A DNA stretch of 64,000 nt, taken from the NCBI GenBank assembly GCA_035578175.1, contig JAQMRL010000006.1:27536393-27600392 (forward strand). The letters run 5' to 3'. Below are positions 22,066-32,940 of this stretch, piece after piece. Every line of letters begins with the position of its first letter. Position 1 is the first letter of the stretch. The position numbers and the translations under genes are program-made. The notes under the pieces are model-generated. The model ran no database searches, was not told the DNA's origin, and was given only the letters and a program-made list of their open reading frames with translations. This stretch comes from Catonia carolina. Its lineage: Eukaryota; Arthropoda; Insecta; Hemiptera; Achilidae.

Positions 22066-22139
22066 GCTGTAAAAACAAAAACTAAATAAATCAAATAATG
22101 TAAATAATTGGAGGATTAAATAACGTATAAAGATACAAT

Positions 22140-22410
22140 GTCTTACGTTTACAGACGACCTAGCAATTGTTTCTAGGTACACAGAAACAGCAATGGAACA
22201 AATCAACGTGCTAAAAAAACAAGGAGAAAAAGCAGGACTACCGATTTCCATTAAGAAAACTAGATACATAATGAACATCACAACAGCCCTGTGTTACCTG
22301 AAGTTACTATACGAAAAAATTGGGAAAGTTGAAAGCTTCATGTGTATTGGGGAAATAATACAACCAAAGACCAACAAAAAGGAAGTGAACAAAACAGTCG
22401 AGAAAAGATG
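22140..22410 (+). pseudogene. LINE reverse-transcriptase fragment (catalytic D-D motif)
   Basis: The frame through 22140-22410 reads LTFTDDLAIVSRYTETAMEQ, KKQGEKAGLPISIKKTRYIM and KVESFMCIGEIIQPKTNKK. TDDLAI corresponds to the RT motif C (YADD-type, here FTDD), followed by the usual K..G..I...KT and F.YLG..I positions. It lies after, not before, a LINE C-terminal fragment, so the order is scrambled relative to an intact element. Confidence 0.8.
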
Positions 22411-22499
22411 ACCTGTGCACTTCGAGGAACTCACCACGTTAACAAAAAGAACGCGCAAGATAAGCCAAGATTAGACATTATAATACTGTGATAAAACCT

Positions 22500-22745
22500 G
22501 TGTGTCTGTAAGCGAGTGAGTGCCTTAGAATGATCGGGAAGGTTGGTCTAAGAGAAATAGAGAAATTTGAGAGAAAGATCCTCCGCAAGATATTAGGCAA
22601 GTAGGCGGACAATATAGGTTACGAAGTCGAGAAGAACTGTACAAGGAAAATGAACGATTAGAAAAAGAAAAAGAAAATTTTACGGACACTTGTATAAAAT
22701 GTATGACCAACGGTTGACAAAACAAATTTAAAAAAAAATTAAACA
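22500..22745 (+). pseudogene. LINE C-terminal fragment
   Basis: Reads IEKFERKILRKILG then QYRLRSREELYKENERLEKE, the segment following the thumb region in R1/I-like insect LINE ORFs (clade uncertain). It continues the RT fragment at 22140-22410 with a gap and frame shift. A related piece is at 11190-11425. Confidence 0.7.
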
Positions 22746-23599
22746 ATAAACTAAGTTATCACGTTTGTTGTTTGGTGTAGCGTTAAAAATTTTCTTTTTG
22801 GTTGTTTCTGAGATAAAGCTCTTCAAACAAAGCGGAGTTCTTTCGTGGCGCGCACAATAGATAAAAATTGAAGCTTATAATGATAAGTCGCATAGGCCTA
22901 CTCCAGTAGTATGAAGTGTAGTAGTGTGAAGATTAACATTAGGGAACAATTGATAAATTCAAAATAATAATAATAATAATAGAACTAAAATGTAACAGCA
23001 GGAGATCAAAAATTAGCAAATTGAATTAACAATATTAGAAACCAGCCAATCAGGTTTTAAAAAACTTGACCATGACCTGGCCCAAGAAATAGTTTGGTGT
23101 GTCACTCCAAATGATTATTATCTTTTATTTTTATTATTATCAATCCATTAATCATTACGTTTCATTAATTATGTTAATCATATTATAATTAATTCATTTA
23201 AAAATTAAAGTATATTTAAAGGTGTTGGCTTACATGTCTATAAATTATTAAAAATAAAATCGATATTGACAGGTATTACGTATAATATTTCAAAAGATTA
23301 TTTTGCTAAAATGAAACAATATATTTTTGTATATAAATATCTATTTCGTTTGTACAAATTTGATAAGACAAGGTCCCCGTTATGGATAAACCGAATTTGC
23401 AAATTTTCACTATAAATTTAAAGACTTATTACATAAATTAAATTTATATTAAACGGGCCAAGGAATATATTGGAATATGAAATTATTAATGAATTTAAAG
23501 CAAAACAAATAAATCGTAATCGTAAATTTAAAAAGACAGAATTTTGCGTAAGTATATATTGCATGTTAGATAAATGTTTATTGCATGTTAGTTTACATG
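22746..23599. other. Unassigned intron
   Basis: Contains an (AAT)n run near 22964-22981; otherwise nothing supported. Confidence 0.5.
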
Positions 23600-23959
23600 T
23601 TGTTGTTTAGGTCATCAGCCAAAAGGTTGGTTTGAAGTAAAACAAGGAGTGAGGTGGTTTACAATTGCCTTCCTCACTGAGTTGATAAGTATGCTTATCA
23701 GCATGCGAGTTCCTCTGAAAATTACGTATTTTCCACCTTGCAAATGACACATTCACTTCATTCACCACAGAGTCTAGCTGTATAATGATATTAATTACTT
23801 TCAGAGGAGATAACTCTGACTAGTGTATTTTACACCTCTACATTTTCTGTTCTTTTTAATTGGCTGACCATGTAATAAGAAATAGAATTATATTTTGTAG
23901 CCCTGGAACTAACAGATTTAGTGCAAATAATTTAACACTCCACCTGTCTGTTATGGGCA
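23600..23959 (-). repeat. SINE-like family A copy (A5)
   Basis: Complete at both ends (TGTTGTTTAGGTCATCAGCC end, and the complement of CTGTCTGTTATGGGCAGG), with a deletion around 23632-23640 where the Arg/Leu-rich TTTTACTTAG segment is shortened. Confidence 0.9.
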
Positions 23960-24546
23960 GGTTAAATACATATACAAGAAAACTAAAATTTTCCGTACGC
24001 TGAAGATAGTCTGCGGTTTTATTATCAGTAGTGCCAGAAGAAATGCCGTTAAATATAAAAATCAATTAGGACTATATTTCATAGCAATAGCTTTTTCATG
24101 TTCACTCTTTGAGTTATCTAGTGGGATATTTCATAAAAATATTTTCCCTGGTCGAATATTCCTTTCTTTCTGTCGCTTACTTATTTTTTAGAAATTTAAC
24201 TAAATTTTTTGAAATTTTACCTTTGTAAAAATACAATACATTTAATTTCTTAAAATGAACAATTTTTTTCCTTAACTATTTCTAGAATACCTCTGAATTA
24301 TAATTGTTATACAATATTATATAATATAGGCCTTATTATTATATCATTATAATTTATAATTAATAATTGAAGTTTTAATATCATAAATTTAATTTTCGTA
24401 AATGTCCGGTGTTGATAAAGTGTAGATTACCACTGATTGTTAACCGAATATCGCATATTATAGTTTTACTTACCTTATAAGCACTGTCATTTTATGAACC
24501 AAAGAAGTAAAAAAATTACAGCTTTTATACTTACACATTGTAACAT

Positions 24547-24944
24547 GTTGTTGTTGTTTAGGTCAACAGCCGAAAGGCTGGTTTGAACCTCTAGAGGTTT
24601 TACTAAGTAAAACGAGGAGTGAGGTGGTTTACCATTGCCTTCCTCACTGAGTGGAAAAGTACGCTTATCAGCATGCCGGGCCCTCTGAAAAGCACATATT
24701 TTCCACTCTGCAAATGACACCTTCACTTCATTCACCACAGGGTCTGGCTGTACAATGAAATTCATTACTTTCAGAGGAGATAACTCTGATTAGTGTCTTT
24801 TACACCTCTACCTCTTCTGTTCTTAAATGATTCAGTCATTTAATTGGCTGACCATGTGATAAGAAACAGAACTATTTATTTTAGCCCTGCAACGAACAAA
24901 TTGAGTGTAAATAATTTGACACTCCACCTGTCTGTTATGGGCAT
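24547..24944 (-). repeat. SINE-like family A copy (A6) with 10 bp TSD
   Basis: Bounded by perfect ATTGTAACAT duplications at 24537-24546 and 24945-24954. The 398 bp insert defines the element ends: a GCCCATAACAGACAGG start and a hairpin plus (AAC)n tail. A 92-codon ORF (24487-24765) spans the second half and runs out of the element into flank, arguing against it being a host exon. Confidence 0.95.
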
Positions 24945-25099
24945 ATTGTAACATAGTTAGTATTGGGCGTATTGGGCGTATGGGCGTATTGTAACATAGT
25001 TAGTGATAAGTCTGGAAATTGAATTGCAAATAATGAGATGTTTGGAATAGGAAATCGAATCTAGTAGAAAAGTTTGTTTTATTTTTATTCCTTCTCTCA

Positions 25100-25572
25100 T
25101 ATATATAAAAAAAAATTTACAAAAAAATCACAGAAAAAAAAATTACAAAAAAATCAAAAAAATAAAAATTAAAAATTTTTTTTTTTAAGAAACGCTATTA
25201 TTTAACAATTAATCAAAAAAAATGAACTAAAAAGAAAAAAAGAAAAAAATTTACAAAAAAGAAAATCACTGACATTACAGTTAAAAATAAAAGCGTGGCG
25301 CATTAATATAAGTTATATAATATTTATTGTAAAATATTCGTTGTAAAATATTATATATACTCGTATTAATGCGCCACGCTTTTATTTTTAACTGTAATGT
25401 CTGTGATTTTTTTTTTGTAAATTTTTTTCTTTTTTTCTTTTTAGTTCATTTTTTTTTTGATTAATTGTTAAATAATAGCGTTTCTTAAAAAAAAAATTTT
25501 TTTATTTTTTTTTTTTTAGTTTTTGTAATTTTTTTTCTGTGATTTTTTTGTAAATTTTTTTTATTTTTTTAT
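25100..25572. repeat. Large AT-rich palindrome, ~210-230 bp arms
   Basis: Symmetry centre is near 25336. The inner arms are AAAGCGTGGCGCATTAAT (left) and its complement ATTAATGCGCCACGCTTT (right), with about 55 bp between them. Arms continue outward through ACATTACAGTTAAAAATAA, AATCAAAAAAAATGAACT and GAAACGCTATTATTTAACAA, matching with few mismatches to the A/T runs. It looks like a foldback or MITE-type element. Flanking poly-A and poly-T obscure the exact ends. Confidence 0.9.
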
Positions 25573-27620
25573 TTTTAGTTAATTTTTTTAAGTAATTGTT
25601 AAATAAAAGCGTTTTTTAAATTTTTTTTTAAATTTAAAAATTTTTTTTTACAAACACCTCCACAGCGTATTGTCATCGAAGATAAACAAGTGTGCAAAGT
25701 TTGATTCATATTGATACGGTAGAAGTATTAAAATTTTAAGTTGCAAGATTTGGTGGATCCAAGAGTAAGTTAAATAAATAATAAAAAAAGCGTTTAAAAA
25801 TAGCGACGATTTTGTTAGATAGATCTCGTTTGTTTGAAGACCTATTAGACCACAGTTATAAAAAGGTTTACCACCTTTATAGCCAATTAATACTTGAATT
25901 GTGAATGGAAAGTGTGTCGGGACGTTCGAAATAGTTTCGTTACTGAACTACGTTAACAGTTTAAATGCGTACGGATGGTAACAATTAGTTGTGGACATGC
26001 AACTCAATTGTTTTAATTTTTAAAAGACAGTTTATTAATAATCTAATACTATTCAAGTTTAGTTTAAGTGTAATATTATAATTAATTTAATTAAAGTAAT
26101 CCAATATTGTATTTGTTTGTAGGCTAAGTTAAATCATTAATTGTAATAATTAATTTTGCCAATAAATAATTAATTGTTATATACGCCGTATGGGAACTGG
26201 ATGACTAACTGGGAAAAAATCATTTTTTCATTTGTTTGTTGTTTTTTGCTTTTTATGAAACTGCTTAGTATTCTGAGTGTTTTGATACTATATTATTTAT
26301 GGTGGTAGTGCAGTTTTTATGAATACTCGTATAAACATTATATTATTATTGTATGAAGAACTGGGGCTGAACGTAGAAATTGTAGAAACAAACATAATTC
26401 GTGTAATGGACCGACTGGATTTAGGACGAATAGAAGGCGCTAAAAGAAAAATGTCTGAATTTGAAAAACAAATACGGGAGAAGAAGAGTTTAAAACAAAT
26501 AAACTTAAAGATTTATATCCGCAAGCAAAGGATCCAGACCAACCGCCTACAGCGCTGGACGTTATTAAAACAGTTTAAGTTACAATAATTACAGTCAGTT
26601 TGCGAAAAATTATGATTTTTGAAAGTTTGCTCAGGAACGGCTAGTTTTCTAGGAATGCTAGTTTTCTCAGGAACGGTTGAAGGTATCAGTATGAAATTTT
26701 CAGGAGACATTTTAATAATTATGGTCTAGTTTCGCAAGCAAGATTATTTAAGAATTAAGATTCAACTACATAGTAGGCATGTTTTGATCGTTTTATGAAT
26801 CATCAGTTAGCAACAGTTGTGTGTTTACGTTTGCGTGTTTATGTGCGTCCGTACGTTCTAACACAGACCCGTTACCCCTACAAACCCATTCTCCCCACTA
26901 CTTCACAACTGGTTATCTAAATCTCTCTCTCGGAGAGATCGAGGGAGTCCGAAAATACATACCACCCACACTCCAAGCCTAAAATTAGCGCAACTCAGTA
27001 TTCTGTACTGTGTAGATGTAACCTAACGATTGAACACAGCTTATAATCAATAAATGATGTAACGAAATTTTTTACTCAGTTATACTTTTAGCTTGTGACT
27101 GATTAATTGTATTGTTTGTTAATGGAAGTACCTACAATTTTATTAGGTACAGTAAAAGATTGAATTTATAGATAACCCAAATTCTAAACAATAGGCCTAC
27201 AGGTAGTATTGTTTGAAGCGGCAAATATATTAAAATTTACAATATAAAGTCAATGATTACCTCACTGATATATTCTCAAAAAATCAAATTAAAAATCAAA
27301 TATACTAAATACGTTAACATTCTAATTTACAGATGTATATGTGCCAAATTAGTTAAAAGTCATAAATAAATTCATCCCCAATTAGGCTAAATTAGTTGGA
27401 TAAAAAAAAAATTGCAAAGAAATTTACAAGTACGATACCTAAGGGTACGGAACGGAAAATATTGAAAATTTTCACATTTCCGGTTTTTTGCAAATTATTG
27501 AAATGAAGTGTTTTCTCTATCCAATGGTATACAATTTGTTGGGGATTTAGCAGTTTCTATCCAAAAAAATATTTCTTCGTCATTTCTGCAAGTTGCTGTC
27601 GCTGAATTGCATCGATATTC
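25573..27620. other. Unassigned intron, partly A/T homopolymeric
   Basis: 25573-25650 repeats part of the palindrome arm. The 89-codon ORF at 26319-26588 has a lysine/glutamate-rich end but no motif or splice context that I can defend. The rest shows no recognised feature. Confidence 0.45.
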
Positions 27621-27627
27621 AGACTAG

Positions 27628-28095
27628 TTAGAAAGCGATTTCGTTCCTCTTCAAAGTGACCACCGATGACAAGTTAGGGCGCTGTAAATTACAGCCGTTA
27701 TGTTTATCAGTCTGCGACGTTTCAGCCGAAAATAAAACTTGGCAGGGTTTTTCTTTACTTTTTCTTCTTTCCCTGTATTGATGTAGATTCTTTTTTCTTT
27801 TCAAGAATGTATTTTTTGAATGAAAGAATGTATTTTTTGAAAACATTCCAGGGCTGCAGCTCAGCAATGACTTATGTAATTTATAGTGTGTCATCACTGA
27901 ATTTCTTTGCATTATCGCTCCTTGATACCTCGCCTCGTAACTTCTAGCCCTTGTAAAGTTAATTCTTTTCCCACCAGTGAATTTTGCCACTGCGTGGTTG
28001 TAGTGATCACCAAAGTTCCTGTCTATATCAATTAAAAGGCTGTAGGAATTCAAGCTGACAGCGAGTTGCTTCTTCAGTGAGTTGAAATAGCCCAC
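27628..28095 (-). pseudogene. Mutator-like/YqaJ-type transposon protein fragment (tentative)
   Basis: A 155-codon ORF with DRNFGDHYNHAVAKFTGGKR, ARSYEARYQGAIMQRNSVM, HYKLHKSLLSCSPG and a basic ERRKSKEKPCQVLFSAETSQ segment, then a DLSS-like stretch. From memory this order (conserved K.TGGKRIN, sequence-specific RARSYEAR block, LHKSLL..SPG, Lys-rich tail) resembles the C-terminal region of insect proteins with a Mutator-like transposase domain. I cannot confirm the family. No start context and no upstream domain remain; it is most likely a TE remnant rather than a host exon. Confidence 0.45.
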
Positions 28096-28224
28096 AAGAT
28101 TTCAGGTCGGGCAGCAAATTAGACTGGTTCCTTTTATACGTGTATTTTCGCAAAAGTAACCAAACTTAGAACAAATCTAGTGGTTCCCAAAAAATACATG
28201 ATTTGGGCCATTTAAGATATCGTC

Positions 28225-29558
28225 TTTGAGGAGGTCCACCTAGCTATTGGTCTCCAATGTGTGCGCGCGCACGAGTGAACAAAATATCCCAAGAACGGAA
28301 TTTCGAAGTTGAAATTTACCACGTTAGGTAACATAAGAGGACCCGACACAAACATTTTCATCAAAATCAGTCAACCGGAAGAAGTAGTTAATTCGTGCAA
28401 ATTTTCACTTTTTGCGATTTCCTCGGAAACGGCTACTACGATTTTTTTTTAAATCGCCTCATTTACTAAATTTTTGTGCTCTAAAAGATAGAGTAAGCGC
28501 CATGTTAGGTGAAATTATTGAGAGGCCTGTGGTCTAGTGGTGAATCATTTTTTTTTAAGTTTTTGCCTTAATACGAGGTGTGGCTATTATAACGATACTT
28601 ACGCTGTAAAAAATTTTATTTTTATTTTATACATAATCACTTATTGTCGCCTTTAATATACACTCTTTCTCTATCCCTACAACGCTCCATGCGAATTTTC
28701 CATTGTTGGAAACAGTGCTGGAAGTCATCTTCTCTCAGCTCCTTCAGGACACGAGCCTGAAGTTCGGCTCTTCCAGTACATGGATTGGCGCTTCGTTTCC
28801 GGATCATAAGTAAAAAAGCATGTTTAATCACATGTTATTATCGTTTCAAAAAATTTGGGTCATTTTCAGTCGCGTACAAAGTGTCAGTTCAAACATTTTT
28901 GCGAGCTTCATTTCAAACATTTTTGAGCGTTACGTGTCCTGAAGAAGCTGACAGAAGATGACTTCTAGTACTGTTTCCAACATTGGAAAATTCGCATGGA
29001 GCGTTGTAGGGATAGAAAAGGAGTGTATATTGAAGATGACACCAAGTGATTATGTATAAAATAAAAACAATTTTTTTTAAGTCAGTCTCGTTATTTAATA
29101 GCCACACCTCGTATGCATTATAGAGCAAAAGTGTAAAAAATTAAAGTTGTAGAACATTAAAAAACCTACAACTTTTCTTTCAAACATATTTTGTACAACG
29201 TTTAGCGTCAGTTAGTGATTTTCTGTATTTTTTCATCAAAATCGGTAGAAAATGGGATTTTTTAATATTACAGCCTTAGTAGCCTTAGAAGTTATGACAA
29301 AAATGTATAAAAGTTATCGGGAATAAAAAGATCAACAACTTTTATTTCAAACGTTTTTCTTTACAGACTATTATAGCGTAAATTGGTGATTTTCCGCAGT
29401 TTAACATTGATTGATTTTAATTTTGCTTCATTCACTCATGATTAAAATTAGATAATTTTCATTTACCGTTGTTTACTTATGATGAAATAAAGGTTATAAA
29501 TATGGGTTTTTACATTGGCACGAGAAAGTCGTGTGTTTTACACCAGATTTTTTTTTTT
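28225..29558 (-). repeat. Family B copy (B6), complete but split
   Basis: Minus-strand copy: its 3' half is 28225-28573 and its 5' half is 29114-29558. A mariner foldback is inserted between them, and the last T/A of the target is duplicated. The copy retains the GTGTGCGCGCGCAC dinucleotide seed, the CGACTGGTTGA-type TTCCGGTTGACTGATTTTGA block on the minus strand and the outer TTTCTCGTGCCAATG end. The outer end runs into a 15 bp T-run at 29550-29564. Confidence 0.8.
28574..29111. mobile_element. Mariner foldback (two inverted 3' ends)
   Basis: A 538 bp element between TA duplications (28572-28573, 29112-29113). The left end CGAGGTGTGGCTATTATAAC and the complement of the right end CGAGGTGTGGCTATTAAATA match mariner-type TIRs. 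Both arms contain the same last coding segment of a mariner transposase. The left arm's minus strand gives LKELREDDFQHCFQQWKIRM then ERCRDRERVYIKGDNK-stop, and the right arm's plus strand gives the decayed equivalent. So the element is two copies of a mariner 3' end joined tail-out, with no catalytic domain. Confidence 0.85.
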
Positions 29559-29564
29559 TTTTTG

Positions 29565-30758
29565 TATAAATCCAACGATAGCGCCCAGGAAAGTAAATAA
29601 GTATTGTACTATTTGTACTATATTGTATTTCGGAAATTATTACTGAACTGTTTTTGGTGTCAAATGTAAGAAATAATTACCTAGTACTGAATAAATTATT
29701 AATATTTTATTAATTACTTTGAAACTAGCAATTTTGTCCAGACAAAGGATATCGCGTTTATTTGATAACAAAGGGAGAGGGACATATCAAAATATTATGT
29801 ATCACTGTCACCTACATTACTTCAGACTGCACACATTTTCATGATAAATGAAACAAGCGTAATAAATATTACGTAACAGTATATAATTGTAGTATTTATA
29901 AAATATGTATGTTTATGTGAATAAAAGCAAATGTGTTTCTAAGTTATTATGAATGTCACTCAAAACCATAACGAATATAACAGAACATAATAGGCTGTAA
30001 CATAAATGTCATTTTATTTTAAAAAATCCTATTAAACCCTCACACTCTTAAATTTTCCGATATCTGGCCGTAGGCACAATGCTAAAAATTTACAAGAATT
30101 GAACTTGTTTATTTGGTTGAAGGAGACATTGCGAAAAACTCATCTTTATGTATACTGCAAAATTAACTGAAAAATAACATAACAGAGTAGGTCTACTTAA
30201 GTGCACGTACTATGTGACATTTCACGAAAACAAACGCCGTGAGGGGAAGGCTAGAGGAAGAAGTGGGAGTAGTAAAATCCGTTACCGCTCTCTGCGCTGT
30301 CTGATGAGTAACCAGTTCAACTAACTAACGCTGCATAACATAAGAAAAAATCGTGACGTCACACATTTTTCGTGCCCGTTTTCCATCAAAACGATTCGGA
30401 ATTTTAAAAAAATAAAAACTAATTTAGATTCTGTTATTAATTGAAAGCCAGCAAAATTTTCAAATATTTTAATCGATGTTTAATTAAAGAATTGGCATTT
30501 AATAGGAAATCCCTTCATAAAAAGAAAACACAGTGGAAAATCGATTTTTTTAAAAAGTAAGTCAATTTTTAAAAGATCTAGGCCACATGCTGTCCAAAAG
30601 CCGTCGAGAGAAATGAGTCCGTATATGAGATTTGTGTGCAGCAACTTGACAGAAAATCGCGTTATTACAACCAGCGCTCAGCTGTATAGTTGAATCTTAA
30701 CCTTAGGAAATATTTTACGATTTTTTTTCATTATTTTTTCCCGGAATTATTTGTAGCT
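29565..30758. other. Unassigned intron
   Basis: No gene recognised. 30230-30345 is less AT-rich than its surroundings (AGGGGAAGGCTAGAGGAAGA area) and belongs to no repeat family seen here. Confidence 0.5.
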
Positions 30759-30769
30759 ACTATTTATAA

Positions 30770-32356
30770 GGCTTATAAGGTCATGAAGGCAATGACAAGG
30801 GAAGACAAGGACAGAGCGGATCTGGTCATTATAGATGAGGAGCAGTGGTTAGGCTATTTTAAGATGCTTTGGATGAGCGAGGAGGAGCAGGGGGAGGAGG
30901 TTAGAGACGTTGAGGAACCAACAACAGTAGATTATCTTACACTGGAAGAAGTGGAAGTGGCTGTTGCATCACTAAAAAATAGGAAAGCCTGCGGGACAGA
31001 CGGTGTCAACGCTGAACTTCTTAAGTACGGTGGACTCCTCCTCAACTTGAGGCTTTTACAACTGTTTAACAAATGCTGGCTTAAACTGGAAATACCGGAG
31101 GAATGGGCGGAATCAGTTGTCATCCCAATCTTTAAAAAAGGAAATAGAGAAGACCCCAATAATTACAGGGGGGTTAGTCTACTGTCCACAGCCTACAAAG
31201 TTTATGGGAAAATAATCAACGGAAGATTGGCTCCTATCGCAGATGCCATTCTACTGGAAGAACAGCAGGGTTTTCGAAGAGGCCGGACAACTATGGATGG
31301 AATATTCACCATTAAGCAGGTTATAGAAAAACGAGTGGAATTTAATCTGGAAACGCACCTAGCTTTTGTTGATATAGAAAAGGCGTTCGACAAAGTTTTC
31401 CGTCAGTTGTTATGGCAGATAATGGAAAGGAGAGGCTATCCGCTACACTTAATTCAAGTGGTAAAAAGTATTTATAAAGGGACGAAGATCGTGGTAGCGT
31501 TAGGTGATCGATTGACAAGAAGTACACAAATAACTTTAGGTTTAAGACAAGGATGTGGCCTCTCACCAACACTTTTTAATATTTATATAGACGATGCAAT
31601 ACGGCGATGGAAACAAGAAGCCCGCTAGGCATAAAAATAACCAGAGATTCATATCTTAATACTCTCTTATACGCGGATGATCAGGTGATAATACAAAGCT
31701 CAGAAGTGGATCTTCAAAAATCAGTTCTGCTTCTTGATAAAATAGCCAAAGAATGTACCATGAAGTTGTCAACAAGCAAAACTAAAGTGATGGCATTCCT
31801 TGGGAAAGACCCAATACGATCAAAGATAATTTTGAACGACAAGACTCTAGAGCAAGTTTCCGAATTCGTTTACTTGGGTTGCAGTATCACATACAAAGAC
31901 GATAACGAGATATTGCGGAGGGTCAATAAATTTCAGTCGGTTTGTGGTTTCATCAACAGGACCTTCAGGAGGAAATCTCGAAGGGAAACACAATTGCGAT
32001 TATACGATGTGATGGCGGTGCCGTTGGTGTTGTACGGCAGTGAGTCTTGGGTGCTACGAACAGCTCAGTTAAGAAAGGTAGAGGCTGCAGAAATGAGATT
32101 CATGAGGGCAGTGAAGGGATGTTCCTTGAGAGAGCAGATTCGTAGCAGTGAAATAAGGAGAGAATTGGGTAGAGAGGAATCGCTGATTGGAAAAGTGTCC
32201 AAGTACAGAGACAGATGGACGAACCACGTCGAGAGAATGCCGCCAGACAGGATTACAGTGAGGGCGGTAAACTATCAACCGGAAGGAAGACGAGGCCTGG
32301 GGAGACCCAGAAAGAGATGGCATGAAGCTGGAACAGGCGTTACGCCTAATCCGTAA
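30770..32356 (+). pseudogene. LINE reverse transcriptase, frameshifted
   Basis: Frame 1 (to 31628) has LKNRKACGTDGVNAELLKYG, KKGNREDPNNYRGVSLLS, QQGFRRGRTTMD, motif A AFVDIEKAFDKV and motif B GLRQGCGLSPTLFNIYIDD. Frame 2 (from 31607) continues with motif C NTLLYADDQVI, GCSITYKDD, MAVPLVLYGSESWVL, AAEMRFMRAVKG and GRPRKRWHE just before the stop at 32356. All three catalytic aspartate positions (motif A D, YADD) are present, but a one-base frame change near 31610-31625 separates motif C from A and B. The first ~26 codons of the open frame starting at 30690 are flanking intron, not LINE. Confidence 0.93.
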
Positions 32357-32378
32357 TAGGTAGAAGAAGAAGAAGAAG
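30770..32378 (+). mobile_element. 5'-truncated LINE retrotransposon with 11 bp TSD
   Basis: Flanked by perfect ACTATTTATAA copies at 30759-30769 and 32379-32389, and ending in (GAA)n at 32361-32378. This is a 1,609 bp insertion of the 3' part of a non-LTR retrotransposon, in the same orientation as vg. It encodes most of the RT domain and the C-terminal region in two frames. The endonuclease and any ORF1 are missing through 5' truncation. It is the best-preserved LINE in the window and probably the youngest. Its clade is uncertain (RTE/I/R1-like vocabulary). Confidence 0.93.
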
Positions 32379-32582
32379 ACTATTTATAAAAATTTAATAA
32401 ACAATTTTTAATAATTTATTCAAAAAATAAATAAGCTCCCGTGCGGAACTAAATGAAAGTCTGAAGTTTAATTTTAAAAAATTAAGGTTCTAATTTTTAC
32501 AGTTTTTGTGAAAAGTTGCGAAGACTTAACATGGTAGTTATATAGGTCGTTACGGTCCCTTTAAAGTACTAAGTATGTTTAT

Positions 32583-32940
32583 TGGCCGTCTTCTTGGCGT
32601 AGCGATAAGCGTGCTAGCCTACAAAGGAGGTCCCTGGTACAATTCCCGGCTAAGATCTGGAAATTTTAACACGTTAAAATTCAACGTTACAATATCGAAA
32701 CCCACCGTAGTCGCTAATGACCAAGCTATTGATGCAACTTTAAATAAAATGCTAAAAAAAGGGATCGCCTCCGTAGTGTAATGGTTAGCCCGCTAGCTTA
32801 CAATACGGAGGTCCCGGGTTCGATTCCCGGCAAAAGTTCTGAAAATTGTAACAAGTTACAACCCAACGTTCTATAACCCACTGTAGTCCCTAATGACCAA
32901 GCTGTTGATGCGACTTTAAATAATAAAAAAAACAAAAAAA
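32583..32940 (+). repeat. Two tandem tRNA-derived SINEs (glycine-rich T-arm type)
   Basis: Copy 1 at about 32583-32762 and copy 2 at about 32763-32940. Each has a head with GGTTAGC..GCTAGC, GAGGTCCC(G/T)GG and a T-arm (CCCGGGTTCGATTCCCGG in copy 2, degraded in copy 1). A shared body follows (CCACTGTAGTCCCTAATGAC, CAAGCTGTTGATGCGACTTT, AAATAA...A). The two copies differ by many substitutions, so they are separate insertions or an old duplication. The head lacks a sound acceptor stem, so it is not a functional tRNA. Confidence 0.8.

Noticed and set aside
26319..26588. 89-codon + ORF with a charged C-terminal part
   Set aside because: No recognisable domain and no paralogue in the window; codon use is not distinguishable from AT-rich intron.
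32763..32835. Possible tRNA gene with a perfect T-arm
   Set aside because: No acceptor stem or proper anticodon stem can be formed, and a degraded copy with the same body lies next to it; it is a SINE head.
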